Shown here: positions 26,101 to 33,545 of the stretch, one piece after another | How the letters are laid out: every line of letters begins with the position of its first letter | How positions within the stretch are numbered: the first letter of the stretch is position 1 | Assembly (NCBI RefSeq): GCF_018449525.1 | Contig: NZ_JAAVUS010000007.1 | Span: 124,001-188,000, forward strand | From: Bradyrhizobium sp. dw_78 | GTDB lineage: Bacteria; Pseudomonadota; Alphaproteobacteria; Rhizobiales; Xanthobacteraceae | DNA length: 64,000 bases | Reading direction: 5' to 3' | Translations under genes and position numbers: made by a program | Notes under the pieces: model-generated | The model's database searches: none | What the model was told of the DNA's origin: nothing | The model's input: only the letters and a program-made list of their open reading frames with translations

Positions 26101-26245
26101 TTTCGAGGTGCCCGACGACGAAGTGGCGGCCACGCTCCCGGTGGTGCAGCACGTCATGCAGGACGCCCCCTTCCCCGCGGTGCTGCTGTCGCTGCCGTTG
26201 CAGGTCGACGCCAGGGCGGCGAACAATTGGGACGAGGCGCATTGA
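23171..26245 (+). CDS. polA: DNA polymerase I with a degenerate 3'-5' exonuclease domain
   Basis: This 1024-residue repair and Okazaki-maturation polymerase has an intact 5'-nuclease domain (VFLVDGSSYIFRAYHALPP at about 19-37; later EADDLIATY) and an intact polymerase domain: motif A (ADYSQIELRLLAEIAD), motif B (RRRAKAINFGIIYGISAFG) and motif C (QVHDELIFEVP). Between them the proofreading domain looks disabled. The Exo I D-x-E is E438-V-K440, the Exo II Asp after N-x-K-F is Ser517, and only the Exo III Y-x3-D (Y589, D593) remains. A Gly/Ser/Pro-rich linker of about 80 residues (about 320-400) precedes it and is unusually long. The ATG at 23171 is the only sensible start. Confidence 0.97.
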   Translation: MPKTSPKAAANPVAVKAPAKGDHVFLVDGSSYIFRAYHALPPLNRKSDGLQVNAVLGFCNMLWKLLRDMPEDNRPTHLAIIFDKSEITFRNKLYPDYKAHRPPAPDDLIPQFALIREAVRAFDLPCLEQAGFEADDLIATYVRLACERGASATIVSSDKDLMQLVTDCVTMYDTMKDRRIGIAEVIEKFGVPPEKVVEVQALAGDSTDNVPGVPGIGIKTAAQLIIEYGDLEQLLARAGEIKQPKRREALIGNAEKARISRQLVLLDDKVDLDVPLDELAVHEPDPRKLVAFLKAMEFSTLTRRVAEYSQIDPADVEPDPGYRSGASVFSPLPEGDTDAAGSAIADRNGPSGDLFADQGTPILPSPTSGKGGASGKTGGGREDKAASLKGTPAALVAARSEEARKLRVDRDKYQTIHSLDALSGWIARIHDVGHFAIEVKAGSIDPMQAEICGIALALTPNDAAYVPLGHRQSGGDAGLFDAGLAPDQIKTADALTTLRPLLESAGILKIGFNIKFSAVMLAQAGITLRNYDDAQLMSYALDAGRNAHGLEALAERWLGHATISFGELTGSGKNKLSFDQVAIDRATAYSAEDADVTLRLWRVLKPRLVAERMTAVYETLERPLVAVLARMERRGISIDRQVLSRLSGDFAQTAARVEAELQELAGEPINVGSPKQIGDILFGKMGISGGTKTKTGAWSTSAQILDDLAEQGYEFPRKILEWRQVSKLKSTYTDALPAYVNPQTHRVHTTYALAATTTGRLSSNEPNLQNIPVRTEDGRKIRRAFVASTGHKLVSADYSQIELRLLAEIADIPVLKQAFRDGLDIHAMTASEMFGVPIKDMPSEIRRRAKAINFGIIYGISAFGLANQLGIAREEASAYIKKYFERFPGIRAYMDETREFCRQNGYVTTLFGRKCYYPDIKASNASVRSFNERAAINARLQGTAADIIRRAMIRMEDALAEHKLSAQMLLQVHDELIFEVPDDEVAATLPVVQHVMQDAPFPAVLLSLPLQVDARAANNWDEAH

Positions 26246-26250
26246 TTTCT

Positions 26251-26279
26251 CGCCGCGCCCGCTTGCGGGAGTGGCGGCG
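26251..26279. terminator. Bidirectional hairpin between polA and the GST gene
   Basis: CGCCGC-g-CCCGC-tt-GCGGG-agt-GGCGGCG forms an interrupted GC-rich stem between two convergent genes whose stops are about 40 bp apart. Good candidate for a shared terminator. Confidence 0.6.
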
Positions 26280-26284
26280 CAGAA

Positions 26285-26911
26285 TCAATCCAGCTTCGTT
26301 TCCATGCCGCGCTTGACGGCGGGGCGCGCCATCAGTGCGTCGTACCAGCGGTTGACGTTGGGGAAATCGGCAAGGTCCACTTTGTGACGCGGATGCCGCC
26401 AGGCCCAGCCCAGGATCGCGAAATCGGCCACCGAGAGTTCGCCCGCGACGAATTCATGGTCCGCCAGCCGGCGATCGAGCACGCCATAGAGCCGGCGCGT
26501 CTCCGCCATGAAGCGCTTCAGCCCATAGGCGCGGTCCTGCTCGTTCTCCAGCGCGATGAAATGATGCACCTGCCCCGGCATCGGCCCGAAACCGCCCATC
26601 TGCCACATCAGCCACTCATAGACCGGAATGCGCTCGATCAGCGGCTGGGGCAGGAACTTGCCGGTCTTCTCGCCGAGATAGAGCAGGATCGCACCGGATT
26701 CGAACACGCTGACCGGCTTGCCGTCCGGGCCATCGGGATCGACGATCGCCGGGATCTTGTTGTTCGGGCTGATCTTGAGAAACGCGGACGCCATCTGCTC
26801 GCCCTTGGTGATGTTGACCGGGATCACCTTGTACGGCAGTCCCATCTCCTCCAGCGCAACCGAGATCTTGCGGCCGTTCGGCGTGTTCCAGGTGTGGAAT
26901 TCGATGGTCAT
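26285..26911 (-). CDS. Glutathione S-transferase family protein (YfcG/Ure2p-like)
   Basis: A 208-residue protein with an N-terminal thioredoxin-like domain beginning MTIEFHTWNTPNGRKISVAL. The TPNGRK motif, where others have Ser or Tyr, marks the nu-class/Ure2p-like group, which often has disulfide reductase activity. NNKIPAIVDPDGPDGKP and VFESGAILLYLGEKTG complete the glutathione site, and the C-terminal helical domain ends with FPNVNRWYDALMARPAVKRG. I use the ATG at 26911; the frame runs 56 codons further upstream but that part overlaps the pyrE promoter region and is not GST-like. Confidence 0.93.
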   Translation of the reverse strand: MTIEFHTWNTPNGRKISVALEEMGLPYKVIPVNITKGEQMASAFLKISPNNKIPAIVDPDGPDGKPVSVFESGAILLYLGEKTGKFLPQPLIERIPVYEWLMWQMGGFGPMPGQVHHFIALENEQDRAYGLKRFMAETRRLYGVLDRRLADHEFVAGELSVADFAILGWAWRHPRHKVDLADFPNVNRWYDALMARPAVKRGMETKLD

Positions 26912-27097
26912 TCGTCTTGCCCGTTCTTGTCCCGTAAGAGCATCATATCCCCTACCCCGGAACCCCGGGGCGTTACAACCGGCCTTTCCGCGGCATGATC
27001 CCCGCGTTGTTGACGGCACAATATCGGCGCTGGAATGTGCCGCCGTCCGCCGATAGATTGCGCTTTCGATCCCTTGCAAAATCCCGAGAAAAGATCA

Positions 27098-27661
27098 TTG
27101 TCCATATCAGCCTCCCGCGCCCGTCTCGCCGAGATCATCCGCAAACGCTCGTTCGGACGTGGTGAAATCACGCTGGCGTCGGGGCGCAAGAGCGATTTCT
27201 ATTTCAACCTCAAGCCGACGATGCTCGATCCCGAAGGCGCGGCGCTGCTCGCCGAATTGACCTATGAGGCGCTGAAAGACGACGGCCTCGATTATGTCGG
27301 CGGGCTGGAAATGGGCGCGGTGCCGCTGGCGGGCGCGATCGCGCAGCTTTCCTGGATCAAGGGCCATCCGATCGCGGCGTTCTTCGTGCGCAAGAAGCCG
27401 AAGGAGCACGGCGCCCGACTCGCGGTCGAGGGCCTTGCGAAAGACGAGAGCCTCAAGGGCAAACGCATCGTCATCGTCGAGGACGTCACCACGACCGGCG
27501 GCTCGGCGATGAAGGCGGTCGAGGCGGTGCGCGATGCCGGCGGCGAGGTCGTGCTGGTGCTGACCATGGTGGACCGCGAAGAAGGCGCAACCGAAACCTT
27601 TGCGGAAGCCGGCCTTTCCTTCCGTTCGCTCTACAAGGCTGCCGAGTTCTTGAAGGGCTGA
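27098..27661 (+). CDS. pyrE: Orotate phosphoribosyltransferase
   Basis: PyrE joins orotate to PRPP to form OMP in pyrimidine synthesis. The 187-residue product has KSDFYFNLKPTML, the VRKKPKEHG flexible loop and the PRPP-binding motif RIVIVEDVTTTGGSAMKAVE. I choose a TTG start at 27098, giving MSISASRARLAEIIRKRSFG, because this matches the family length and N-terminus I remember for rhizobial PyrE. The only in-frame ATG is 21 codons upstream (27035) and would add a segment unlike the family. The gene stands alone, divergent from the GST. Confidence 0.93.
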   Translation: MSISASRARLAEIIRKRSFGRGEITLASGRKSDFYFNLKPTMLDPEGAALLAELTYEALKDDGLDYVGGLEMGAVPLAGAIAQLSWIKGHPIAAFFVRKKPKEHGARLAVEGLAKDESLKGKRIVIVEDVTTTGGSAMKAVEAVRDAGGEVVLVLTMVDREEGATETFAEAGLSFRSLYKAAEFLKG

Positions 27662-27698
27662 TCCCGGCTTTTCATTCCAGGCACCTGACGCCCCCCTT

Positions 27699-27745
27699 CG
27701 TCATGCCCGTGCTTGTCACGGGCATCCACGTCTTTCCTGCCGCAT
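27699..27745. repeat. Palindromic intergenic repeat, family A, partial copy 3
   Basis: CGTCATGCCCGTGCTTGTCACGGGCATCC in part, followed by 'acgtctttcctgcc', corresponding to the left part of the elements at 3087 and 10186. Lies 38 bp after pyrE. Confidence 0.55.
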
Positions 27746-27856
27746 TTCTTGCGGCCATCCGCGACTTGCTCATAGCTCGTTTACCATCCCGACCTAAAGT
27801 GCATCCGCGGTGGGACGCAGGTTCCAGCATCGGTATCATGACGTCGGGCGGGGTGG

Positions 27857-28621
27857 GTGTTGCATATAAAGTCGTGTTACCTGCGCGTACGGCGCCGCGT
27901 GACGTTTGTTGCTGCCTTCGTCCTCGCCGGCATCATTGCTTCCGCGCCGCGCGTCGCCTCCGCCGAAAACCTGTTCGATTTTCTGTTCGGCAGCCTCCAG
28001 AAGCCTGCGCAGGCGAGTTTCTTCGCCGATCCGTCCGGCGCCAACCAGCCGGCCCGGCAGCCGCGCATGGCAGGCGGCTCCGGTCCTGCGTTTTGTGTGC
28101 GAAGCTGCGATGGCCGTTATTTTCCGCTGACACGGGGCAATGCCTCGCCGGTGCAGATATGCCAGGCCTTTTGTCCGGCCAGCCCGACCAAGGTCTTTTA
28201 CGGCGGCTCCATCGACGGCGCTTCGACCGCAGCCGGCGAGCGCTATGCCGACAGTGAAAACGCCTATGCCTATCGCAAGGCGCTGCGCGCGGACTGCACC
28301 TGCAACGGCCGCGACCCCGCGGGCCTTGCGCCGGTCGACCTCACGCTCGACAATTCGTTGCGTCCCGGCGACGTCATTGCCACCACCGACGGGCTGGTCG
28401 CGTATTCCGGCATCAGGGCCGGCAACAACCAGACCGCGGAATTCACGCCGGTCGCTTCCTATCCGGGCCTGACACCCGAGATACGCGCGCGGCTCGGCGA
28501 GATGAAGGTGGCGCCGGTGAACGCGGAAGCCGTCGCCGATGAAGCGCCGCCGCCCGTGCTCCCCGTCTCCGCGCTGCCAAAATCCGCACCGGCGAACGAC
28601 AAACGTGCGGAAGCGGATTAG
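27857..28621 (+). CDS. DUF2865-containing secreted protein
   Basis: A ~254-residue exported protein with a signal peptide (VTFVAAFVLAGIIASAPRVASA) and a cysteine-rich domain: FCVRSCDGRYFPL, ICQAFCPASPTKVFYGG, ERYADSENAYAYRKAL and DCTCNGRDPAG. This series matches the DUF2865 family, common in Rhizobiales and of unknown function; the paired cysteines probably form disulfides in the periplasm. The tail is Pro/Ala-rich. The start is uncertain: GTG 27857, TTG 27860 or GTG 27899 all precede the signal sequence, and none has a strong ribosome-binding site. Confidence 0.85.
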   Translation: MLHIKSCYLRVRRRVTFVAAFVLAGIIASAPRVASAENLFDFLFGSLQKPAQASFFADPSGANQPARQPRMAGGSGPAFCVRSCDGRYFPLTRGNASPVQICQAFCPASPTKVFYGGSIDGASTAAGERYADSENAYAYRKALRADCTCNGRDPAGLAPVDLTLDNSLRPGDVIATTDGLVAYSGIRAGNNQTAEFTPVASYPGLTPEIRARLGEMKVAPVNAEAVADEAPPPVLPVSALPKSAPANDKRAEAD

Positions 28622-28804
28622 CTCATCATTCGAACAACGTCATTGCGGGGCGATGCCACCAAGTCTGCGTCACGCGCAGCCCAGGCTCCGCATCGAACTA
28701 CGATGCGCCATCGCACATCCGTAGAATCCTGAGCTTCCCCGATGCGCAATGGCGCATCTGAGGTCTGGCGCTAAGCGCCATCCCGGAACGAGCGAGATGG
28801 CGCA
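28622..28804. repeat. Repeat-rich intergenic DNA without a gene
   Basis: The gap between convergent genes holds short palindromes around 'gatgcgcaatggcgcatc' (28742 on), 'ggcgctaagcgcc' and 'gatggcgcatcatc'. It looks like decayed repeat units; no open frame here is convincing. Confidence 0.45.
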
Positions 28805-29236
28805 TCATCGCCCGACGATGACGCCGATGACGTTCGGCGCCGACAGATATTTTTCCTCGATCGCCCCGCGCGCCGCGGCGCGGTTCTCCGGCGTCAATAG
28901 CCCGCGCTTCTCGGCAAGGATCATCCAGCAATAGCCCCACCAATCCGTCAGCATGCCCTGATCGTCGACGAGGTCATAACCCTGCTCAGCGGCAAATATC
29001 CGCGCATGCGCTTCATCGAGCGTATCGAGAAACACATGATCTTCGTCGGAGAACAGGTCGTCGCTGATATCGTCCGTGGTGTAGCCCCACACCGACAGGC
29101 AAACGGCATTGAATTCGCGGTCGATCTGGTCGTCATCGACCAGCCTACGGCGTGAGGCCTGATGCAGCCGCGACAACGAGCGCGCGAAGTCGGCGATGCG
29201 GGTGAGTGCGAATTGATCGAAGGCGATAGTGGACAT
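28805..29236 (-). CDS. Hypothetical acidic cytoplasmic protein
   Basis: A 143-residue soluble protein, no signal or membrane segment, with an acidic middle (TDDISDDLFSDEDHVFLDTLDE read in two parts) and an aromatic stretch MLTDWWGYCWMILAEKRG. I do not recognise the family. Codon use and the strong protein-like composition support a real gene. Upstream, in the 570-bp gap before glgP, there is a GTTC-N7-GTTC sequence at 29322-29336 that could make it SOS-regulated. No neighbour suggests a function. Confidence 0.75.
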   Translation of the reverse strand: MSTIAFDQFALTRIADFARSLSRLHQASRRRLVDDDQIDREFNAVCLSVWGYTTDDISDDLFSDEDHVFLDTLDEAHARIFAAEQGYDLVDDQGMLTDWWGYCWMILAEKRGLLTPENRAAARGAIEEKYLSAPNVIGVIVGR

Positions 29237-29321
29237 GTAGTCCTCGCAGAAACGGATAGACCATAGATGTTGTGCCGGCTTGGTGCCGAATCAGTATGGT
29301 ATATCAAAGACTTGCTAAAGT

Positions 29322-29336
29322 GTTCTTAATTTGTTC
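29322..29336 (-). promoter_or_regulatory. Possible LexA box upstream of the acidic protein gene
   Basis: GTTC-TTAATTT-GTTC fits the alphaproteobacterial GTTC-N7-GTTC operator and has the T-rich spacer usual for it. It lies 86 bp from the start codon of the gene at 28805-29236. Chance occurrence cannot be excluded. Confidence 0.35.
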
Positions 29337-29406
29337 TGACGCCGACTGCCTTTTCGCCCCGGCAAAATTCGAGACCGGCCGCGGAGACAGCAGCCGGCGT
29401 CCAAAT

Positions 29407-29637
29407 TCATGTCGCCGACAAGAGCCTGTCACCGCCATCATTGGAGACAAATTTTCTACCGCATTGCCGGTGAATTGTGGCGCAACGCACGGCCGGCGAA
29501 GCATTCTGCGAGACGCTGAAGGAGCAATTCAGGCCATCGGGGCTTCGGCCGGGCCTGGAAACGACGAAAGCCGCGCTTGAGACACTGACGCAGCAGATAA
29601 GCAGTATCGCGGCGACGATCTCGACGATCAATCTCAT
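29407..29637 (-). CDS. Possible small membrane or exported peptide
   Basis: A 76-codon frame beginning MRLIVEIVAAILLICCVSVS, so an N-terminal hydrophobic helix or signal peptide, then a polar Cys-containing tail. The ATG at 29637 is preceded on its strand by CAGGGAACCGGCC, a reasonable ribosome-binding site. It resembles nothing I know, and the tail's composition is not strongly protein-like, so I treat it as a candidate only. Confidence 0.3.
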   Translation of the reverse strand: MRLIVEIVAAILLICCVSVSSAAFVVSRPGRSPDGLNCSFSVSQNASPAVRCATIHRQCGRKFVSNDGGDRLLSAT

Positions 29638-29807
29638 GGCCGGTTCCCTGTGAATGATCGGAATGTCGCGGTTTTCTCTTTCTATCAGCAAAGCCGGCGC
29701 GCCGATGCCCGCAAATCGGCCCGGTCTTTGCATAAAATCATACCAGCGCATTGCACAACGAACCCGCGGGCGGGTTTCGATCCCGATCCAAGGCGCGTAT
29801 GATTTAG

Positions 29808-32366
29808 TTGGGATCTAAAACTTCCAGGATCGAACTTTTGCCAGAGCAATCCTTCCCAGCAAATTACCCGGCACTTGGCCAACCGATCGACGAACTGGCG
29901 CTGGCCGAGATCAAGGGCGCGATCCTTGCCAAGCTGCGGCTTGCGATCGGCAAGGACGCCGGCATGGCCACGCGGCACGACTGGTACATAGCGGCAGCGC
30001 TGGCGCTGCGCGACCGCATCGTGCATCACTGGCTGACGGCGGAAAAGCAAAGTTACGACGCCGGACGCAAGCGGGTCTATTACCTCAGCCTGGAATTCCT
30101 GATCGGGCGGCTGTTCACCGACGCGCTGAACAATATGGGTCTGCTGCAAGTGTTCGAGACCGCGCTCGGCGATCTCGGCGTGGCGCTCTCGGACCTGCGC
30201 AAATGCGAACCGGATGCGGCGCTCGGCAATGGCGGCCTGGGACGGCTTGCGGCGTGCTTCATGGAAAGCATGGCGACGCTCGCGATCCCCGCCATCGGCT
30301 ACGGCATCCGCTACGATTTCGGCCTGTTCCGCCAGATCATCACCCAGGGCTGGCAGCAGGAATATCCGGACGAATGGCTGAGCTTCGGCAACCCTTGGGA
30401 ATTCCAGCGGCCCGAAGTGGTCTACCATATTCATTTCGGCGGTAGCCTCGAACACGTCACCGACGCGAAGGGCCGTGAGCGCGTGATCTGGCATCCGGCG
30501 GAAACCATCCAGGCCATCGCCTATGACACGCCGATCGTGGGCTGGCGCGGCCAGCACGTCAACGCGCTGCGGCTGTGGTCGGCGCGCGCGCCGGATCCGC
30601 TCCGGCTCGATGTCTTCAACACCGGTGATTATCTCGGCGCCAGCGCCGAACAGGCCCGCGCCGAGGCGATCTGCAAATTCCTGTATCCAAACGACGAAAG
30701 CGCGGCGGGGCGCGAATTGCGGCTGCGCCAGGAATATTTCTTCGTCTCGGCCTCGTTGCAGGATCTGGTGAACCGGCATCTCGCCTCTGACGGGCAGTTG
30801 CGCAGCCTGGCGTCAAAGGCCGCGGTGCAACTCAACGACACCCATCCGAGCCTCGCCGTCACCGAGTTGATGCGCATCCTGGTCGATCTGCATAACTTCC
30901 GCTGGGACGAGGCGTGGAAGATCACGGTGGCGACCCTGTCCTACACCAACCACACGCTGCTGCCGGAAGCGCTCGAGACCTGGCCGGTCGAACTGTTCGA
31001 ACGGTTGCTGCCGCGACACCTCGACATCATCTACCGCATCAACGCCGCCCATCTGGCGCTGGCGGAAGTGCGATGCCCCGGCGACATCGATTTCCGCGCC
31101 TCAGTTTCGCTAATCGACGAAAAATCCGGGCGCCGGGTGCGGATGGGGCAATTGGCGTTCGTCGGATCTCATCGCATCAACGGCGTCTCGGCGATGCATT
31201 CCGACCTGATGAAGGAAACCGTTTTCCACGATCTCCATTTTCTTTATCCCGAGCGCATCACCAACAAGACCAACGGCATCACCTTCCGGCGCTGGCTGAT
31301 GCTGGCCAATCCGAAATTGACCGACCTGTTGCGCGAGACCTGCGGCGAAGCGGTGCTCGACGATCCCGCGCTTTTGTCGCGACTGGAGAATCGCGCCAGC
31401 GACAGCGCGTTCCAGCAGCAATTCCGCAACGTCAAGCATCACAACAAGATCGCGCTGGCGCGGGTGATCGGCGAGCGGCTCAACATCCGGGTCGATCCGG
31501 GCGCGCTGTTCGACGTCCAGATCAAGCGCATCCACGAATACAAGCGGCAATTGCTCAACATCCTCGAAACCATCGCGCTGTACCAGGCGATCAAGGACGA
31601 ACCGCAGCGCGACTGGGTACCGCGGGTGAAGATCTTCGCCGGCAAGGCAGCGGCGAGCTACCGCTATGCCAAGCTGATCATCAAGCTGATCAACGACGTG
31701 GCTGAAACCGTCAACAACGATCCGGCTATTGCCGGTCGGTTGAAGGTCGCATTCATGGCCGATTACAATGTCAGCCTTGCGGAGGTGATCATCCCCGCCG
31801 CCGACCTGTCCGAGCAGATCTCGACCGCGGGCATGGAAGCTTCCGGCACCGGCAACATGAAGCTCGCGCTCAACGGCGCGCTGACCATCGGCACGCTCGA
31901 CGGCGCCAATATCGAGATACGCGATCATGTCGGCGCCGAAAACATCGCGATCTTCGGGATGGAGGCGATGGACGTGATGGTGCGTCGCAAGCAGGGGCTC
32001 GATGCGACCGACGTGATCCGGCGGTCGCCGCGGCTGTTGCGCGCCATCAATGCAATTGGAAGCGGTGAGTTCTCGCCCGACGATCCCAGCCGGTTCGAAT
32101 CGATCGCGCACGCGCTGCGCTACCTCGACCATTACATGGTCAGCATGGACTTCGATTCCTATTACGACACCCAGCGCGGCATCGACGCCCGCTGGCAGGT
32201 GATGCCGGCATGGACGCGGGCCAGCATCCTCAACGTGGCCCGGATGGCCTGGTTCTCCTCCGATCGCACCATCCGCGAATATGCCGAGGAAATCTGGAAC
32301 GTGCCGGTGCGCGGGACTTTCCCGACGGCGATGCAGGAGCCGGCGCAGCGCGGCGCGACGCGCTGA
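29808..32366 (+). CDS. glgP: Glycogen/alpha-glucan phosphorylase
   Basis: The 852-residue enzyme releases glucose 1-phosphate from glycogen. It shows LEFLIGRLFTDALNNMG, the ALGNGGLGRLAACFM substrate segment, KTNGITFRRWL and the pyridoxal-phosphate motif EASGTGNMKLALNGA with Lys685 as the Schiff-base lysine. Full length is present. The frame opens with a TTG (29808) right after a stop; a second TTG lies at 29838, and neither has a close ribosome-binding site, so the start is uncertain by about 10 residues. No other glycogen gene (glgA, glgB, glgC) is nearby, so this copy is isolated. Confidence 0.95.
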   Translation: MGSKTSRIELLPEQSFPANYPALGQPIDELALAEIKGAILAKLRLAIGKDAGMATRHDWYIAAALALRDRIVHHWLTAEKQSYDAGRKRVYYLSLEFLIGRLFTDALNNMGLLQVFETALGDLGVALSDLRKCEPDAALGNGGLGRLAACFMESMATLAIPAIGYGIRYDFGLFRQIITQGWQQEYPDEWLSFGNPWEFQRPEVVYHIHFGGSLEHVTDAKGRERVIWHPAETIQAIAYDTPIVGWRGQHVNALRLWSARAPDPLRLDVFNTGDYLGASAEQARAEAICKFLYPNDESAAGRELRLRQEYFFVSASLQDLVNRHLASDGQLRSLASKAAVQLNDTHPSLAVTELMRILVDLHNFRWDEAWKITVATLSYTNHTLLPEALETWPVELFERLLPRHLDIIYRINAAHLALAEVRCPGDIDFRASVSLIDEKSGRRVRMGQLAFVGSHRINGVSAMHSDLMKETVFHDLHFLYPERITNKTNGITFRRWLMLANPKLTDLLRETCGEAVLDDPALLSRLENRASDSAFQQQFRNVKHHNKIALARVIGERLNIRVDPGALFDVQIKRIHEYKRQLLNILETIALYQAIKDEPQRDWVPRVKIFAGKAAASYRYAKLIIKLINDVAETVNNDPAIAGRLKVAFMADYNVSLAEVIIPAADLSEQISTAGMEASGTGNMKLALNGALTIGTLDGANIEIRDHVGAENIAIFGMEAMDVMVRRKQGLDATDVIRRSPRLLRAINAIGSGEFSPDDPSRFESIAHALRYLDHYMVSMDFDSYYDTQRGIDARWQVMPAWTRASILNVARMAWFSSDRTIREYAEEIWNVPVRGTFPTAMQEPAQRGATR

Positions 32367-32477
32367 GCCGGACATCGCAAATCCGTCACCTTCCACGTCG
32401 TTGAATCCGATGGAACAAACGCGATACTGCATGCGAAATGCATTACCGCTGCTTTAGCTTGGCGTAACATCGATGCT

Positions 32478-32558
32478 GTCATTCCGGGACGCATCAGAGA
32501 TGCGAACCCGGAATCTCGAGATTCCGGGTCTGGTCCTTCGGACCATCCCGGAATGACG
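32478..32558. repeat. Palindromic intergenic repeat, family B, copy 1
   Basis: Begins GTCATTCCGGGACG and ends CCATCCCGGAATGACGG, with an inner GAATCTCGAGATTC palindrome. Related copies: 34674-34711 (partial) and 55661-55789. The right end reaches to 10 bp before the thioesterase start and supplies its GGAG. Confidence 0.75.
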
Positions 32559-32567
32559 GAGAATCTC

Positions 32568-33404
32568 ATGCTCACAAAAACACCGCATCTCTTCGATGAA
32601 GCCACGCAAATCACCGCCGGCGACAGCCATTGGCAGGGGCGGACCAGCGAGGATTACTGGGCGTTCGTCGGACCATTTGGCGGCATCACGGCCGCGACGA
32701 TCCTGCGCGCGCTGATCGAACACCCGCAGCGCGCCGGCGATCCGCTATCGCTCACTGTCAATTTCTGCGCGCCGATCGCGCAAGGCGGGTTCGACCTCGA
32801 CATCCGCCTGGTGAAAGCCAACCGCTCGACGCAGCATTGGTCGGTCGAGATGACGCAAGGGGGCGCCGATGTCGCCACGCTTGCCACCGCGGTCTTCGCC
32901 GAACGCCGTCCTTCATGGGCGCATCAGCCGGCCCAATTTCCGCAGGCCACTGCGTTCGAGCAGACACTGCCATTTGCCAAGGTCGCCGCCTCTTGGGTTA
33001 AGCAAGCCTCCTGGGTCAAGCAATATGATTTCCGCTTTGTCGAGGGTGAGCCGAAATTCGGCTCCGCCTCCCAGACCATGCCCGCCAGCGCCTTCTCCAA
33101 ACTGTGGATCGGCGACCGCGTGCCTCGAAAGATCGACGCGCTGTCGCTGATGGCGATGTCGGATGCCTTCTTCGGCCGCGTATTTCATGCCAGGAACGAA
33201 CTGGTGCCGTTCGGCACGGTGTCGCTGACGACCTACTTCCACACCGATATGGAAAGCCTGGCGGCCGAGGACATCACCCGCGTGCTCGCCATCGCCGACG
33301 CCAAGATCTTTTACCGGAGCTATGGCGATCAGCATGGCGAGTTGTGGTCGACCAGCGGCCGCCTGCTCGCAACCACGACCCAGATCGCTTATTTCAAGGC
33401 ATAG
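32568..33404 (+). CDS. Thioesterase family protein (double hot-dog, TesB-like)
   Basis: The 278-residue protein fits the acyl-CoA thioesterase group with two hot-dog domains. DYWAFVGPFGGITAATILRA is the typical first-domain segment with the helix, PLSLTVNFCAPIAQGGFDLD is its strand, and SLTTYFHTDM with GELWSTSGRLLATTTQIAYF belongs to the second. Substrate is not predictable. I place the start at ATG 32568 (MLTKTPHLFDEAT) with GGAG ahead; the ATG at 32553 sits inside the palindromic repeat. An in-frame 18-bp tandem duplication gives ASWVKQ twice in a row (32988-33023). It follows glgP but the repeat separates them. Confidence 0.85.
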   Translation: MLTKTPHLFDEATQITAGDSHWQGRTSEDYWAFVGPFGGITAATILRALIEHPQRAGDPLSLTVNFCAPIAQGGFDLDIRLVKANRSTQHWSVEMTQGGADVATLATAVFAERRPSWAHQPAQFPQATAFEQTLPFAKVAASWVKQASWVKQYDFRFVEGEPKFGSASQTMPASAFSKLWIGDRVPRKIDALSLMAMSDAFFGRVFHARNELVPFGTVSLTTYFHTDMESLAAEDITRVLAIADAKIFYRSYGDQHGELWSTSGRLLATTTQIAYFKA

Positions 33405-33432
33405 AGTCATAGAGTAATGCCCCCGAAAAGCC

Positions 33433-33526
33433 GTAGGGTGGGAAAAGGCGCTTCCCGCGCCGTGCCCGCCATCTATCGGGATGCGTAACCTTGAACGGCG
33501 GGCACGCTTCGCTTTGCCCATCCCGC
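33433..33526. repeat. Palindromic intergenic repeat, family C, copy 1
   Basis: GTAGGGTGGGAAAAGGCG ... GCCGTGCCCGCC on the left and GGCGGGCACGCTTCGC ... TTGCCCATCCCGC on the right form an imperfect long inverted repeat. A short related piece is at 48499-48530. It lies between the thioesterase and arginase genes. Confidence 0.7.
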
Positions 33527-33545
33527 AATCCTGAGAGCGACGCGA

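Larger units (their letters stand above)
29237..29807. other. Long intergenic region between the acidic protein gene and glgP
   Basis: About 570 bp. It holds an AT-rich part at 29290-29340 with the LexA-like box, one plausible small ORF on the minus strand (29407-29637) and a hairpin AACCCG-cggg-CGGGTT at 29761-29776, about 32 bp before the glgP start. I see no RNA gene. Confidence 0.5.

Noticed and set aside
29272..29580. 102-codon plus-strand frame in the gap before glgP
   Set aside because: No ribosome-binding site or protein-like composition, and it conflicts with the more plausible small minus-strand frame.
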